A DNA stretch of 64,000 bases. Origin: Albugo candida. Taxonomy: Eukaryota; Oomycota; Peronosporomycetes; Albuginales; Albuginaceae. The position numbers were made by a program, and so were the translations under genes. Under the pieces are notes generated by a model. The model saw only the letters and a program-made list of their open reading frames with translations. It ran no database searches and was not told the origin of the DNA. This document shows positions 52,084 through 61,588 of the stretch, in pieces (positions within the stretch are counted from its first letter, which is position 1; each line of letters starts with the position of its first letter). Where the stretch lies: contig CAJNAR010000010.1 of assembly GCA_905220665.1 (NCBI GenBank), positions 124,001 through 188,000 of the forward strand, given 5' to 3'.

Positions 52084-52504
52084 GGTCACAATGAATGCGT
52101 GACGGTAATATAAGTATTATGTATACTAAGGTTGAAATTGTAATAAACATATTAGTATCGAGGATCCACAGAGCGCGCCCAATTCTAGAAAGGAGTGATT
52201 CAGCATAAGGAAATGGTCTCGAAGTGTACCACCTTGTAATCTGGATTGTACTTAAATTGGGAAGTATCCAGGAACAAAAGATCAGCCAAGAATATCATGC
52301 TCAGGAAGATGACCAGTGTAGCCTGTCAAGGAGATTGATACAGTTTTTTAGTGAAAAGATCTTTCACGTACCCAAAGGATCCATGCATCCGACGCAAACG
52401 CCACGAACGTGAAGAATAAAAGCAAAAATATCTGCAATCGGTGATGCATTTTTGAATTTTGTTTCCGACGATTCAAGTTCTTTTATTATCCAATCAAATG
52501 TGAT
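52084..52504. other. Intergenic stretch
   Basis: About 420 bp between two convergent stops. No gene recognised. Confidence 0.5.
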
Positions 52505-53152
52505 CTAATCTACGACGTTTGATTGAGCGAAAAAAGATCGTTGAGCTTGCATTAGAAATTCATTCGATATTGCAAACTTTTCCTGCGAAGCTCTTAATTC
52601 TTTATACAACTGCTCGGAAACAACGCCACGGCTAAGATCATCAGCCATCACTTCAACAGATCGAGAACTCACGACTCCTTTCATATTCAGTCTACTCTGT
52701 GTCAGTTTTGGTGAGATTACTTGTGACTTTCTCGGGGGAATTGGAGTCTGATAGCAAGCCGACATGGTTCTCCAATTTGATTGGTGAGAACTCCTCAGCG
52801 GTTTTTCTACTTTCGCTACCATCATTCCAACCTGCTTTGGTGCAATTGGGTAAAGTTGCTGCCGTTCGCTTTTATCATTTGTGCAATGTTGCAGTTTTTT
52901 CGCACAGTCAAAGGCTTCCTGCAGAAGCAAGGAATCGATTGAGACGGATTCGCATGCATCAGGACGTCTTTGTGGCAGTAGTGGGAGAGTCTTGACTTGT
53001 TTTTTTTCAAATTCCGGTCGTCTCTGATACATTGACAGATTCGGTGCAGGTGTTTTGAGAAAATTCTCTACCTCACTCCATATATCCCCATCATTATTCG
53101 TATTTCTGTTTTTGTCAGATTTTAGCTTGGAATTAGGTACAGGCGAACTCAT
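52505..53152 (-). CDS. Uncharacterised, mostly disordered protein
   Basis: Single exon, 215 residues from the ATG at 53152. The frame is open further upstream (ATG at 53230, then TTG), but that would place the start within 15 bp of the ARV1 stop, so the inner Met is preferred. Composition is rich in Ser, Gln, Lys and Arg. Recognisable pieces are an acidic helix IWSEVENFLKTPAPNLSMYQ, a PLLPQRRPDA motif, and a C-terminal helix QLYKELRASQEKFAISNEFL. No known domain. The helix ends suggest a scaffold or adaptor, which is a guess. Confidence 0.6.
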   Translation of the reverse strand: MSSPVPNSKLKSDKNRNTNNDGDIWSEVENFLKTPAPNLSMYQRRPEFEKKQVKTLPLLPQRRPDACESVSIDSLLLQEAFDCAKKLQHCTNDKSERQQLYPIAPKQVGMMVAKVEKPLRSSHQSNWRTMSACYQTPIPPRKSQVISPKLTQSRLNMKGVVSSRSVEVMADDLSRGVVSEQLYKELRASQEKFAISNEFLMQAQRSFFAQSNVVD

Positions 53153-53216
53153 ATTGCGATGTGATAGCGCAACTCCTGCTATAAATGGCTGAAGAGGTCT
53201 AATTATATACTTTATA

Positions 53217-54160
53217 TTATACAAGCACATAAAAGACAATCGGATTTCCGAGCCAACACAGTAAAAGCTGGACCAGTGCTCGAGCCACTAATCCCGATAC
53301 AACAATGACAGCTGCTTCTACTGTACTCTGTCGAGCGTTCGTCATTCTTGCCGTTGCATTTTCATCTGTTCTTTTTTCTAAAAAAAGCCGTAGAGCCAAA
53401 ACATTAGCGCAAAACACAATACCACCCATTACATGGAAAAACGTCCAATGATATTCCCAGATCACGCTTAGTACTGCAATTATTTTCCCAAAGCACGATA
53501 GACACCAAGTACCAATAAATTGGACCCAAAATTCAATATCCCAGCAATGAGCTCCTTTTACATTCTTTAGACGACGACGCTGCCACTGGAGCTTCCACGG
53601 ATCCCAAAGTATCACGGAAGCCATTGTCATGACGCAAGAAAGATTCTCCAAAAATGCCATAATAATTAGTTGGATAGAAAATTGACTTAGGCGAAATCCT
53701 GACAGAAGCTGTTGTTTTGAGCCAAGTGCGAGAGAAAAACCAAATGTTGGAGTGGTTTCATGAACTTCTGATTCATTGCTGGAGTTTACACGGATACCTC
53801 GCTGACAATCGAGCAAGTATGCCTTCACATTCATGTCCAGCATCACGAGAACAAGGAACATCCGCCATACCGTTTTCTATGATAGAATAACACAATGTTA
53901 CGTAAAAAACAGCAGAGAAAAACATTATTTTTGCGCACTAGACTGAATGGTGTGGAACGATTATATAAAACGTGGCGATAAACTTGATGTTTGAAGAGCA
54001 TGAGGTCCAAAAACAACAGGAAGGGTTCATACTCGACATATTTATCGCATATCTGATTACAGTGTTCGCAGATGCATAAATGAATATTCTTATCGCCGCC
54101 ACCGTAATCCCGCACTAATAACGGCACAGAAGCACCGCATTCGACACATACGAATCCCAT
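53217..54160 (-). CDS. ARV1: ARV1 lipid-homeostasis protein
   Basis: ER membrane protein of the ARV1 family, needed for sterol and sphingolipid homeostasis and GPI-anchor synthesis. Two exons, 53939-54160 and 53217-53876, joined over a 62-nt intron in phase 0, 293 residues. Exon 1 is the ARV1 homology domain: a CxxC pair (CVECG), a second pair (CEHCNQICDKYVEY), and FLLFLDLMLFKHQVYRHVLY, all hallmarks. Exon 2 carries several hydrophobic helices, including LSQFSIQLIIMAFLENLSCV and FFHVMGGIVFCANVLALRLF, consistent with 3-5 membrane spans. Start at ATG 54160, almost touching the divergent transporter gene. Confidence 0.92.
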
Positions 54161-54236
54161 TTTAATGTTTATTCCGAATGTAGTGAACTTTAGTGTGTCA
54201 CGAATTCGCTGTGGAATCTTTTTTTGCTACGAGTTT
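54161..54236. promoter_or_regulatory. Very short divergent promoter region
   Basis: ARV1 starts at 54160 (minus) and the NIPA-like gene at 54165 or, more likely, 54237 (plus). Even with the later start only 76 bp separate the two coding sequences, so the promoters must overlap each other and perhaps the coding DNA. Confidence 0.5.
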
Positions 54237-55553
54237 ATGACGTTTGCTGCATGGCCTTTGGGTCTAATTCTGTCGGCATGCTCGAGCATCTTTGGAATCA
54301 TGGGAAAACTACTGCTGAAGCTAGCCCATAATCAACGTGAATTTGAAGAGTACGAAAAAGAAACGAATCAAACAAATCAAAAAGTGAAACCAAAATGGGT
54401 GCATTCGAACGGATGGTGTGTCTACTTTTGCGCTGGTCTATTCGCAATGCTAGTATTAAATCCTTTGCTCGCTTCTTTGGCGTATTGCTTTGCTTCTCAA
54501 TCTCTGCTTGCTCCAATGGGAGGGCTGACAATAGGGTGGAACACCTTGCTAGGTCCTTTAGTTCTCCCACACGAACAACTTGCGAAAAATGATTTTGCTG
54601 GAGCGTTTCTTATTTTTTCGGGCTGTATATTAGTTGGATTCTCTGGAACGCATAGTACGGTAAATATACCCATAAATGAGATGGGCTCAAGGTTTCAAAG
54701 CCTTCCGTTTGTTCTATATATCGTGCTGGCTGTTATTTTTCTAGCTTTTTTGGTGTACAATGCTCGTGGCCCATTATGGAAAGATAACACTCTTGTAATC
54801 CCTGATCGGGAAACGGTGTTAGCAGCCGCAGATTCGCCTCAAGTCGAGCGCGATGTCAATTTGGAAAGCACGCGAAGCGAAAAGACGACCGATGCAGACG
54901 GTGGATCTTTGGAAGAATCAAGTACACCGCTATTAACTCACCCGCGGAAGACTTTGGAATTTTCGAAACCCTCACGAATCTGTATGAGCATTTTATCAGG
55001 CGTTGTGAGCGGCCAGTTATTTTTTTTGGCGGCTTTGATGCGACTGCTTCACGATGAAAGCGGATATCATATTTGGCATTTTCCAGTCACTTACGTTTGC
55101 CTCATTGGCTCAATTGTCGGAGCCTTAACTGGTCTATATCTGCTTAATGTAGCCTTGCAGGTGGATGATGCAGTGATGGTTATATACCTCTACGAAGCTA
55201 GCTACATTCTCGCTGGAGCCATCTCGGGTTTATGTTTTTTTCAAGATATGAAGCATATGCCAACATGGCACTACATCGTCTACTCATTTAGTTTATGTCT
55301 CATCATGTGCGGTATTTATGTCGTCGCACAACGCAAAGATCAAGACCAGGAAGACGGAAGCTTTCTACTCCCGCTTCTCGTCGCACCTGCCGCGGTACAA
55401 GCTCATCCATCTTCTCGAGTTCTTTTTCGGAGAACTTCATCGTACCATATTAACCGTCATTCAGCTTCTCCGCGTCATCAGCTTTGTCGTAAAAACTATA
55501 AGGCTGATACTTTGCGTCGAAAGTCATTTCCATACGCAACGGTGCAACTTTAA
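54237..55553 (+). CDS. NIPA-like / DMT-superfamily transporter
   Basis: Multi-pass membrane protein of the drug/metabolite-transporter superfamily, closest in style to NIPA magnesium transporters. Single exon. The ATG at 54237 (codon 25 of the longest frame) is preferred because it starts directly before TM1 (FAAWPLGLILSACSSIFGIM) and leaves room for a promoter; the ATG at 54165 would give 462 residues, this one 438. About nine hydrophobic helices are visible, including YCFASQSLLAPMGGLTIGWN and PLVLPHEQLAKNDFAGAFLI, which are NIPA-like. A polar acidic loop (about 200-255) splits the two halves, and the C-terminal 70 residues are basic and Ser/His-rich. Metal specificity is inferred. Confidence 0.8.
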   Translation: MTFAAWPLGLILSACSSIFGIMGKLLLKLAHNQREFEEYEKETNQTNQKVKPKWVHSNGWCVYFCAGLFAMLVLNPLLASLAYCFASQSLLAPMGGLTIGWNTLLGPLVLPHEQLAKNDFAGAFLIFSGCILVGFSGTHSTVNIPINEMGSRFQSLPFVLYIVLAVIFLAFLVYNARGPLWKDNTLVIPDRETVLAAADSPQVERDVNLESTRSEKTTDADGGSLEESSTPLLTHPRKTLEFSKPSRICMSILSGVVSGQLFFLAALMRLLHDESGYHIWHFPVTYVCLIGSIVGALTGLYLLNVALQVDDAVMVIYLYEASYILAGAISGLCFFQDMKHMPTWHYIVYSFSLCLIMCGIYVVAQRKDQDQEDGSFLLPLLVAPAAVQAHPSSRVLFRRTSSYHINRHSASPRHQLCRKNYKADTLRRKSFPYATVQL

Positions 55554-55591
55554 CGTGTTCGTAACATTGAACACTTAACAAATAACATTTA

Positions 55592-55922
55592 TCAGTCATC
55601 ATAACTAGCAACTTGATCGTATTGGTAGCCTTTCCAACCGCGAAAGCTGCCATAAAGCTGGAAAGTGGCATATGAGCCAGGAATAAAAGCTACAGAGAGC
55701 ATCAGCTCACAATGACAGAGAGCATCAGCTCACAATGAATCGTTATTTGAAATAAAGCGTACCAATCAATCCAAGCATAAAAATTGACAAACCGCGCCGC
55801 TCTTCGTCTAATCCGATGACTGTGCTTACATAGATTAGCACAGAGCCGACGGTGAACAAAGCAGCTGCGGCCAGGCCAGTCCGGATAGGAAATTTACGTC
55901 TCCGATTGTAGTAGCTGGACAT
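55592..55922 (-). CDS. TMEM230: TMEM230-like small membrane protein
   Basis: Two exons, 55763-55922 and 55592-55689, over a 73-nt intron in phase 1, 85 residues from the ATG at 55922. Two hydrophobic helices (GLAAAALFTVGSVLIYVSTV and IFMLGLIAFIPGSYATFQLY) flank a short charged loop, and the C-terminus reads GWKGYQYDQVASYDD, matching the TMEM230/TMEM134 signature (PGxY..., GYxYDxxxxxDD at the very end). TMEM230 sits on secretory and recycling vesicles. The second exon was not part of the simple open frame and was found by splicing. Its stop is 38 bp from that of the convergent transporter gene. Confidence 0.87.
55692..55737. repeat. Exact tandem 23-bp duplication in the TMEM230 intron
   Basis: ACAGAGAGCATCAGCTCACA and three more bases occur twice in a row (55692-55714 and 55715-55737), entirely inside the TMEM230 intron and reaching into its acceptor. 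Without one copy the intron would be 50 nt, the common length in this window. Confidence 0.92.
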
Positions 55923-56744
55923 ATCGATCGATTGTATATGTTGAATAATGATAATTTCCCGTCTTAATCGTGTATTGGTCAAAATAGTACAAGCGCAGCA
56001 TTGAAGACATAAAATATGCCCAATCCCAACGACTTGTCGTAGATTGATTCGAATTAGCTAGTTCCAATGCCAGTTATTGGTGCTATTGGTAATATATCGG
56101 AAATGCATTGTGGTAAGTATGATGGACGATCAAATGTTTTAACCACACGAAGCGTAACAGCGATAATGAACGCGTTCTTTATCGACTCATGCGAGACTGA
56201 TAACATCACGCGGGTGTTTGTATCTATGCGATAAGGTTCACACTTGTCAGTCGGATATATTCGAGTCCGTCTGGATTTTGAATTTATATAACCGAGCAGC
56301 CCGATCTGTATCATCTGTGGCCGCATCAGTTTTCTACTTTATAGATCCAGTGGGTAAAGCATATTTGTCACGACAACCTTAAAGTTCTGGAAAAAATGTC
56401 CTTCATATCAGAGCATACATATTGCAGTTAGCAAAATGTTGCCGGTAAAAGAGAACGAGCTTGCATGAGTACGAGTCAATTCAAGAAGTAGCACAAAGCT
56501 TCCACGCCTGACTGAGGAATGGTTTAGTGCGTATGCACAGTCTTCTTTTCTTACTACTAAATCAGTCAATGTAGAGAAATGATAAAAGAAAGAGATTGAT
56601 TGCTTGCTCTACTCGGTCAATATACAAGCTTGTAAATGTTGAATGGTTTGCGCCCTCCAAACCAATGTGTCATTATTTCGAATAGAGTCCCAGTCTTGTG
56701 GTGTCCATCTAATCTAGGACTTGATTACTTCCACATCGTACCTG
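55923..56744. other. Intergenic stretch
   Basis: Lies between two outward-facing starts (TMEM230 and TRAPPC5). Short frames at 56054-56326 and 56636-56863 lack support. It must hold two promoters; no element was identified. Confidence 0.5.
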
Positions 56745-57449
56745 ATGGAAGGTCGAGGCTCTGCATCGATCCACTTATCGACAAAAGCGCATATTTTAGA
56801 CCGACCAATTCCAAAAGGAAAGCACGAAGTCAATCTAAGCGCATTTTCCTTTTTGTTCTCTGAGATGGTGCAGTACTTTCAAAAAAGAGTGCAAAATATA
56901 TCGGATCTCGAGAAACGGTTGGTGAAGTGCTTTGTTTTCACCCTCTTCTTCTATAAAACATCCTTGATTAAGCCTAGAAGACGCGGGTTATAATTTTGGA
57001 GTTCGTTTCGTTGAATTGATAATTTATCGTGAGCGAGCTGGGCGACGTGAAACGCGATTTTTGGGCATGCTCCAGGTAAAGTTTTTACATTCGAACCACA
57101 TCCGTTTACGCACACTCGTACCTTGTAGTTTCTAGTGTCGACGTGCTGGAAGGCTTTATTCGGCAAAGCTGCCGACGCATTAGAAAGAAGTACGACGAAT
57201 GAGAACGAATACATGATTCATGAACTCGATCCTATCACAAACAAATTCATATCCATCCCATCTGATCTTGGACAATTAGATTGTGCAGCTTATGTTGCTG
57301 GTATTGTTCGTGGCATTCTAACCAGTAGCGGTTTTGCATCGAATGTCACCGCCCACACTGTGGAGGCTGATAACACGTACGGTCGGAGAACAGTATTTCT
57401 AGTCAAATTTGAGAGTTTTGTGATAAAACGTGAACGGTTGTTAACATGA
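56745..57449 (+). CDS. TRAPPC5: TRAPP complex subunit 5 (Trs31/TRAPPC5)
   Basis: Core subunit of the TRAPP tethering complex and Rab1/Ypt1 exchange factor, acting at ER-Golgi and Golgi membranes. Three exons: 56745-56917, 56973-57075 and 57129-57449, introns 55 and 53 nt, phases match, 198 residues, the normal length. Exon 1: VNLSAFSFLFSEMVQYFQKR (family LSxFxFLFSExVQ) and SDLEKR. Exon 2: LEDAGYNFGVRFVELIIYRE and RRETRFLG. Exon 3: CWKALFGKAADALE, NKFISIPSDLGQLDCAAYVA and the end KFESFVIKRE. Start at ATG 56745 because the preceding frame has no Met near the conserved N-terminus. Confidence 0.94.
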
Positions 57450-58019
57450 ATTCACGTATTTGAAGCTCTATAAGAGTCACTTTGCACATGCCTATAGTTC
57501 AATGAATAAATTGGTGCAACATGCCGCATGCATACAATTTCCAAGTCTCTTTCTCTCATATTCAGCGAGCGCAGCGCAATCAGCATCAGGCAAGGATCGA
57601 GTGCTGATAGCTAGAAAATCGCAAGTAACCGAACTACTTTATGCGTGGTGCTCGAATGCACCAAGTGGCTCGCTTATAATGCCAATATACCGTATCGGCA
57701 CATACTTTGTGTTGCGAGAGCTAATAGTCGCATAAGCCTACCTATCTCTATAGCGAAACTGGACCGTCATGCAGAACGAAAAGGTTAAGTGGACCACCAA
57801 GTACGGTAGCGATGTGCCCGCATTCATCTCAACTAAGATGGTGTACCATCAATCTTCTTCCGCGATAATAAGCGCCTGTACTGATTGTTTAATTAGTTAG
57901 TATGATGACTGCACGGAGCATTTGACTTGCATAAAATACCATCAGACAACGGGCAGTTATGATGCGTGTTACTAACCTTAGTTTCATGTTACATCGTTGC
58001 CATTCATTTTTAGGCAAAC
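57450..58019. other. Intergenic stretch upstream of eIF3i
   Basis: About 570 bp without a supported gene. A good acceptor (TTTTTAG) lies 6 bp before the eIF3i ATG, suggesting an intron in its 5' untranslated region. Confidence 0.45.
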
Positions 58020-59077
58020 ATGCGACCAATTCTGCTTAAAGGACACTCACGATCCATCACCATGGTCAAATATAATCGTGAAGGGGATCTCCTTGTATCC
58101 TGTGCGAAAGATAATTCCCCAAACTTATGGTACAGCCAAACCGGTGAGCGAATTGGGACTTATGAGGGACATACTGGTTCTTTATGGGCATGTGATATCT
58201 CATACCATTCTACCTATCTATTGACTGCTTCCGCTGATTCTACCGTAAAACTATGGGATCTGCCAACTGGGAAATGTTTGTTTACTTTTAAGCACACTGG
58301 TCCGGTCCGAAGTGTTCAATTCAGCTTGGGGGATAGATATTTCGTCTCTGTTTGTGACAAGTTTGTGGATCATCCAGCAACTATCTCTGTATACGCGTTA
58401 CCAAATGATGTGAATCAGTGTAAGTGTGCAAATTACATAAATATATGTATATGTACACTAAGCTGAATGTACTCATTGTAGTGGTTGATCAGCCGATTTT
58501 GAAGATTACCAACCATGGATTCAATGGACGTATCACCGGAGCGTACTGGATGCCACTTAACACATCAATCCTAGCTTCAGGTGGAGACGGAGGGCTCAAG
58601 TTATTTGACCCAAAATCAGGTAAAGTCCTTAAAGAATGCAAAATTCATTCTGGAGATATCACAAATATCAGCTTCAACAAATTGAAAACACTTGCCATCA
58701 CGTCTTCGAAAGACAACACCGCGAAATTAGTTGATGTGGAAACGCTCGATGTGCTGAAAACTTATGAAACAGATCGACCGGTAAATTCCGCCGCAATATC
58801 ACCGATTCGGGAGCATGTTGTATTAGGTGGTGGTCAAGAAGCAATGTCTGTTACAACAACTTCAGGTCAAGTTGGGAAATTTGAAGCCCGTTTTTTTCAC
58901 ATGGTGTTCCAAGAAGAATTTGCACGAGTCAAAGGTCATTTTGGTCCAATCAACACGATAGCATTCCACCCAGACGGCAAAAGCTACGTAAGCGGTGCAG
59001 AAGATGGTTATGTACGTTTACATCATTTCGACGAAGATTATTTTACTACCAATTGGGTCGGCCCAAAGAAAGGATAG
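58020..59077 (+). CDS. EIF3I: Translation initiation factor eIF3 subunit I
   Basis: WD40 beta-propeller subunit of eIF3, part of the 43S preinitiation complex. Two exons, 58020-58419 and 58482-59077, over a 62-nt intron in phase 1, giving 331 residues against about 325 in animals. It starts MRPILLKGHSRSITMVKYNR, as in eIF3i orthologues. Repeats seen: GTYEGHTGSLWACDIS, LLTASADSTVKLWDLPTGKC, ILASGGDGGLKLFDPKSGKV, LAITSSKDNTAKLVDVET. The orthologue-specific stretch VVLGGGQEAMSVTTTSGQVG and the ending KSYVSGAEDGYVRLHHFDED are present. Confidence 0.95.
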
Positions 59078-59243
59078 CTTGAATAAATTCTTATCAATCT
59101 GTGCGGTTATGTGTTTCAATTTATATTTATCACATTGTTTCGATGTCTTATTTTCCCACCATCGTCTTCTGCAAATGATTATGTAAAGTCATGATATTGT
59201 ACATCTCGAAAACTCGATGTCTCATTTTCAATATTCATCTGTA

Positions 59244-60239
59244 ATGGAAGACACCGTGCGATATTTGGCAGACCTCAAGAAAAAATATGTTCATCAGGTG
59301 GAGCACATAATGTACGTAATTACTCGATTTTTACAAATCGTAATCTAAGTCTGTAATTATAGTGACGACTGGGATTTTCAGTCTTTGCCACCAGACTCAC
59401 GTCGACCGTTTCTTGAGGAGGAGATCATTAGCGAGATTGTTGATGATATAGCGCCAGACGTGAATGCAATCCAATTTATCCACGCACTACCCACTCGGTG
59501 GTGTGGACTCTCTTTGACACAAGAGTTGGCTGATTTGGATTGCGATACTGACCCGAAATCGTATCAAAGTTATGAACAACATTTAGTGTATCTGTGCACA
59601 CGAGCTAACGGTATCACGGGGATTCCGGAACCGGAGTTCCTTGACCGATTTGTACAGAGAAGCTACGTTTTGGATGTGTTTGGGACAATTAGCGCACTTA
59701 TCGCACGGCTTGAAGAGACAAAGTGGCAAGTACGATGTAAAGCGCTTGTTTTGTTGAAGGCGCTATTACTGCAGAATACTGGATTTGGAGGACATGTTGC
59801 ACTAGAGGCGGCAACTGCGTATTTCCGGGTCATGCGACAACATCCGGAGCTCTTGGGGCGGTTGCATAGACTTTCCATTGAGGATCGAAATGCTCGTGTC
59901 AGAGATGAAGCGTGTAAATTGCGATCAATAATCTTATCAGGTGAAGAAAACGCACTTTGTAGGGGAAATACTGTGTCCCCGGAACGTATCATACAGAAGA
60001 ACCGGCCACCGATCCTTTTGGAAATGGAAGAGCCCACAATTCCACATAAAGTAACGCTATCACCACGAGTAGCCATGATGGCATTGGCTTCTTGGAAGCG
60101 CAAGAAGCAGTACAGCGGAGATAAAGTGGAGCTGGGGTCAAAATTTGACGACGTGAACGACTGTTTTCAAGCAGACTTGTCACCTGCTGGATTGAGAAAA
60201 CCTGAACTTCCATTCATCAGCTCGATATTTCGAGTGTAA
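59244..60239 (+). CDS. Helical-repeat (ARM/HEAT or ENTH-like) protein
   Basis: Two exons, 59244-59311 and 59363-60239, over a 51-nt intron in phase 2, 314 residues. The first exon (MEDTVRYLADLKKKYVHQVE) supplies the start, which the longer open frame lacks. The middle (about 110-215) is a run of amphipathic helices: VLDVFGTISALIARLEETKW, KALVLLKALLLQNTGF, AATAYFRVMRQHPELLGRLH, RNARVRDEACKLRSIIL. This is the style of ARM/HEAT or ENTH/VHS solenoids, as in trafficking adaptors such as tepsin. Family not identified. No membrane span or signal peptide. Confidence 0.68.
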
Positions 60240-60359
60240 TTTTAAATAAAATTGAGTTGATAGTCCTCGCTGGTCCTGATGATCCTGAGTTATCATGATG
60301 CTACGCATTTAGTGTGTTCCTACACATCCGAATGCAATTCGATACGAAATGTACACCTT

Positions 60360-61550
60360 TCATTTACTGCGAATGCTTTTTGCACGGCAATGGTTTTCAT
60401 GTTGTCGTAGCGCTCGTACTTGTTTGAATTCTGCATGACACAAGTCACAAACTTGAACTTGGCCTTCCGTTGGAATTAACTCTTTTAAATGTCGATCCAA
60501 TTGTTCCCTAGAAGGAAAGTCTTCGCGGCAAATGGAACACTTCCAATCTTTCGCAGCACCCTTTTGTTGACTCTGAATGGATGAATGCTTCTCTTCGTAC
60601 ATCCAATCCGGTAATACCAGTGGGTTTTTACCATGTTTCGCGACATTGTGCTCGTTGAGTGCGTCTTGACATTTAAAAGTTCGGCTGCACAAAATGCACT
60701 CAACACGGTGCGAATCGCTTTGTGATACTCCGAGCACATGGACCATGTGAAAATGCGTTTCGTTTCCTTGTGCAGTCCGAAATGATTTACCGCAATCTTT
60801 ACACTGAAATTTCGGGAGATGGGTCACTTTCTCTTTTTCTTCATCTTTGTTATACTTCGCGATGAATTCCTCGATCGAGCACGAGGTTTCGTCCGAGTGT
60901 GCTGCAGTCCAGATGCATAAAATACTTGGCTGCTGTATCTGCTGGCCAAACATCAAAACGTTCTCAAACGATTTTCCATTCTGATGCCGTTTGCGATCGT
61001 ACTGAACTCTATAGTAGTCGCTAAAGAGCCCGCAGTATTGGAGATAAAATCCAGCCCATTTGGCGCGTTCTTGCACTTTCCATTGCTCCAATTGATTCAA
61101 TGTGAGTGTCACATGTATCTCTCCGCATTCAGGGCGTAAGATCTCTCTGCAAGAATCGAAGAAATGTGATAAAAGCCTTAGATGTTGCTTCCGGTTCTCG
61201 TGTCCAAGATGAGGATGATGAAAGATAATTATATCCAGTGGAAATAGTGACCCCGTTTTAGTGACCTCATCACAGTAACAGCCGTCGGAAGATATGGCAT
61301 CCTGAATGGATTCTTTCAGGCTGATCGCATTCACGCGATGTAGGACAATTGCACCAAGTTGCTTCAATTTTGCGCAAATTGATGAGGCCTCAGGATACTT
61401 TGTCACAAGCTCGTGGAAGCTGTCATAAGAAGACGCAATAAGGCGAAAAGAGTCGTGTTGAAGCTTTAAGTATTTAAAGTACGCTAATGAGAAGGAAAAG
61501 TTTCCATCTCCGACGGTTACGATGCGTAATGGCTGGTCGCTGTGTGGCAT
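60360..61550 (-). CDS. DUF2431 (BMT5-like rRNA methyltransferase fold) with C2H2 zinc fingers
   Basis: Single exon, 396 residues. Residues 8-240 are a DUF2431 Rossmann domain, as in yeast Bmt5, the 25S rRNA uridine-N3 methyltransferase: SAM-site VGDGNFSFSLAYFKYL, ASSYDSFHELVTKYPEA, then DIIIFHHPHLGHENRKQHLR (family FNFPHxG) and GEIHVTLTLNQLEQWKVQER. The usual FNFPH is IFHHPH here. Residues 248-390 are C2H2 fingers: CKDCGKSFRTAQGNETHFHM, CILCSRTFKC...HNVAKH, an incomplete one at CSICREDF, and CDLCHAEFKQVRALRQHENH. Start at ATG 61550. The gene is divergent from p115, only 38 bp away. Confidence 0.82.
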   Translation of the reverse strand: MPHSDQPLRIVTVGDGNFSFSLAYFKYLKLQHDSFRLIASSYDSFHELVTKYPEASSICAKLKQLGAIVLHRVNAISLKESIQDAISSDGCYCDEVTKTGSLFPLDIIIFHHPHLGHENRKQHLRLLSHFFDSCREILRPECGEIHVTLTLNQLEQWKVQERAKWAGFYLQYCGLFSDYYRVQYDRKRHQNGKSFENVLMFGQQIQQPSILCIWTAAHSDETSCSIEEFIAKYNKDEEKEKVTHLPKFQCKDCGKSFRTAQGNETHFHMVHVLGVSQSDSHRVECILCSRTFKCQDALNEHNVAKHGKNPLVLPDWMYEEKHSSIQSQQKGAAKDWKCSICREDFPSREQLDRHLKELIPTEGQVQVCDLCHAEFKQVRALRQHENHCRAKSIRSK

Positions 61551-61588
61551 GATGAGGTTGTACGAAGGTGAATAGGTTACATTCTCGG
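61551..61588. promoter_or_regulatory. 38-bp gap between divergent starts
   Basis: Coding starts at 61550 (minus) and 61589 (plus). Both promoters must lie inside this gap or extend into the coding DNA of the neighbour. Alternatively the p115 gene has an upstream exon that was missed. Confidence 0.45.
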
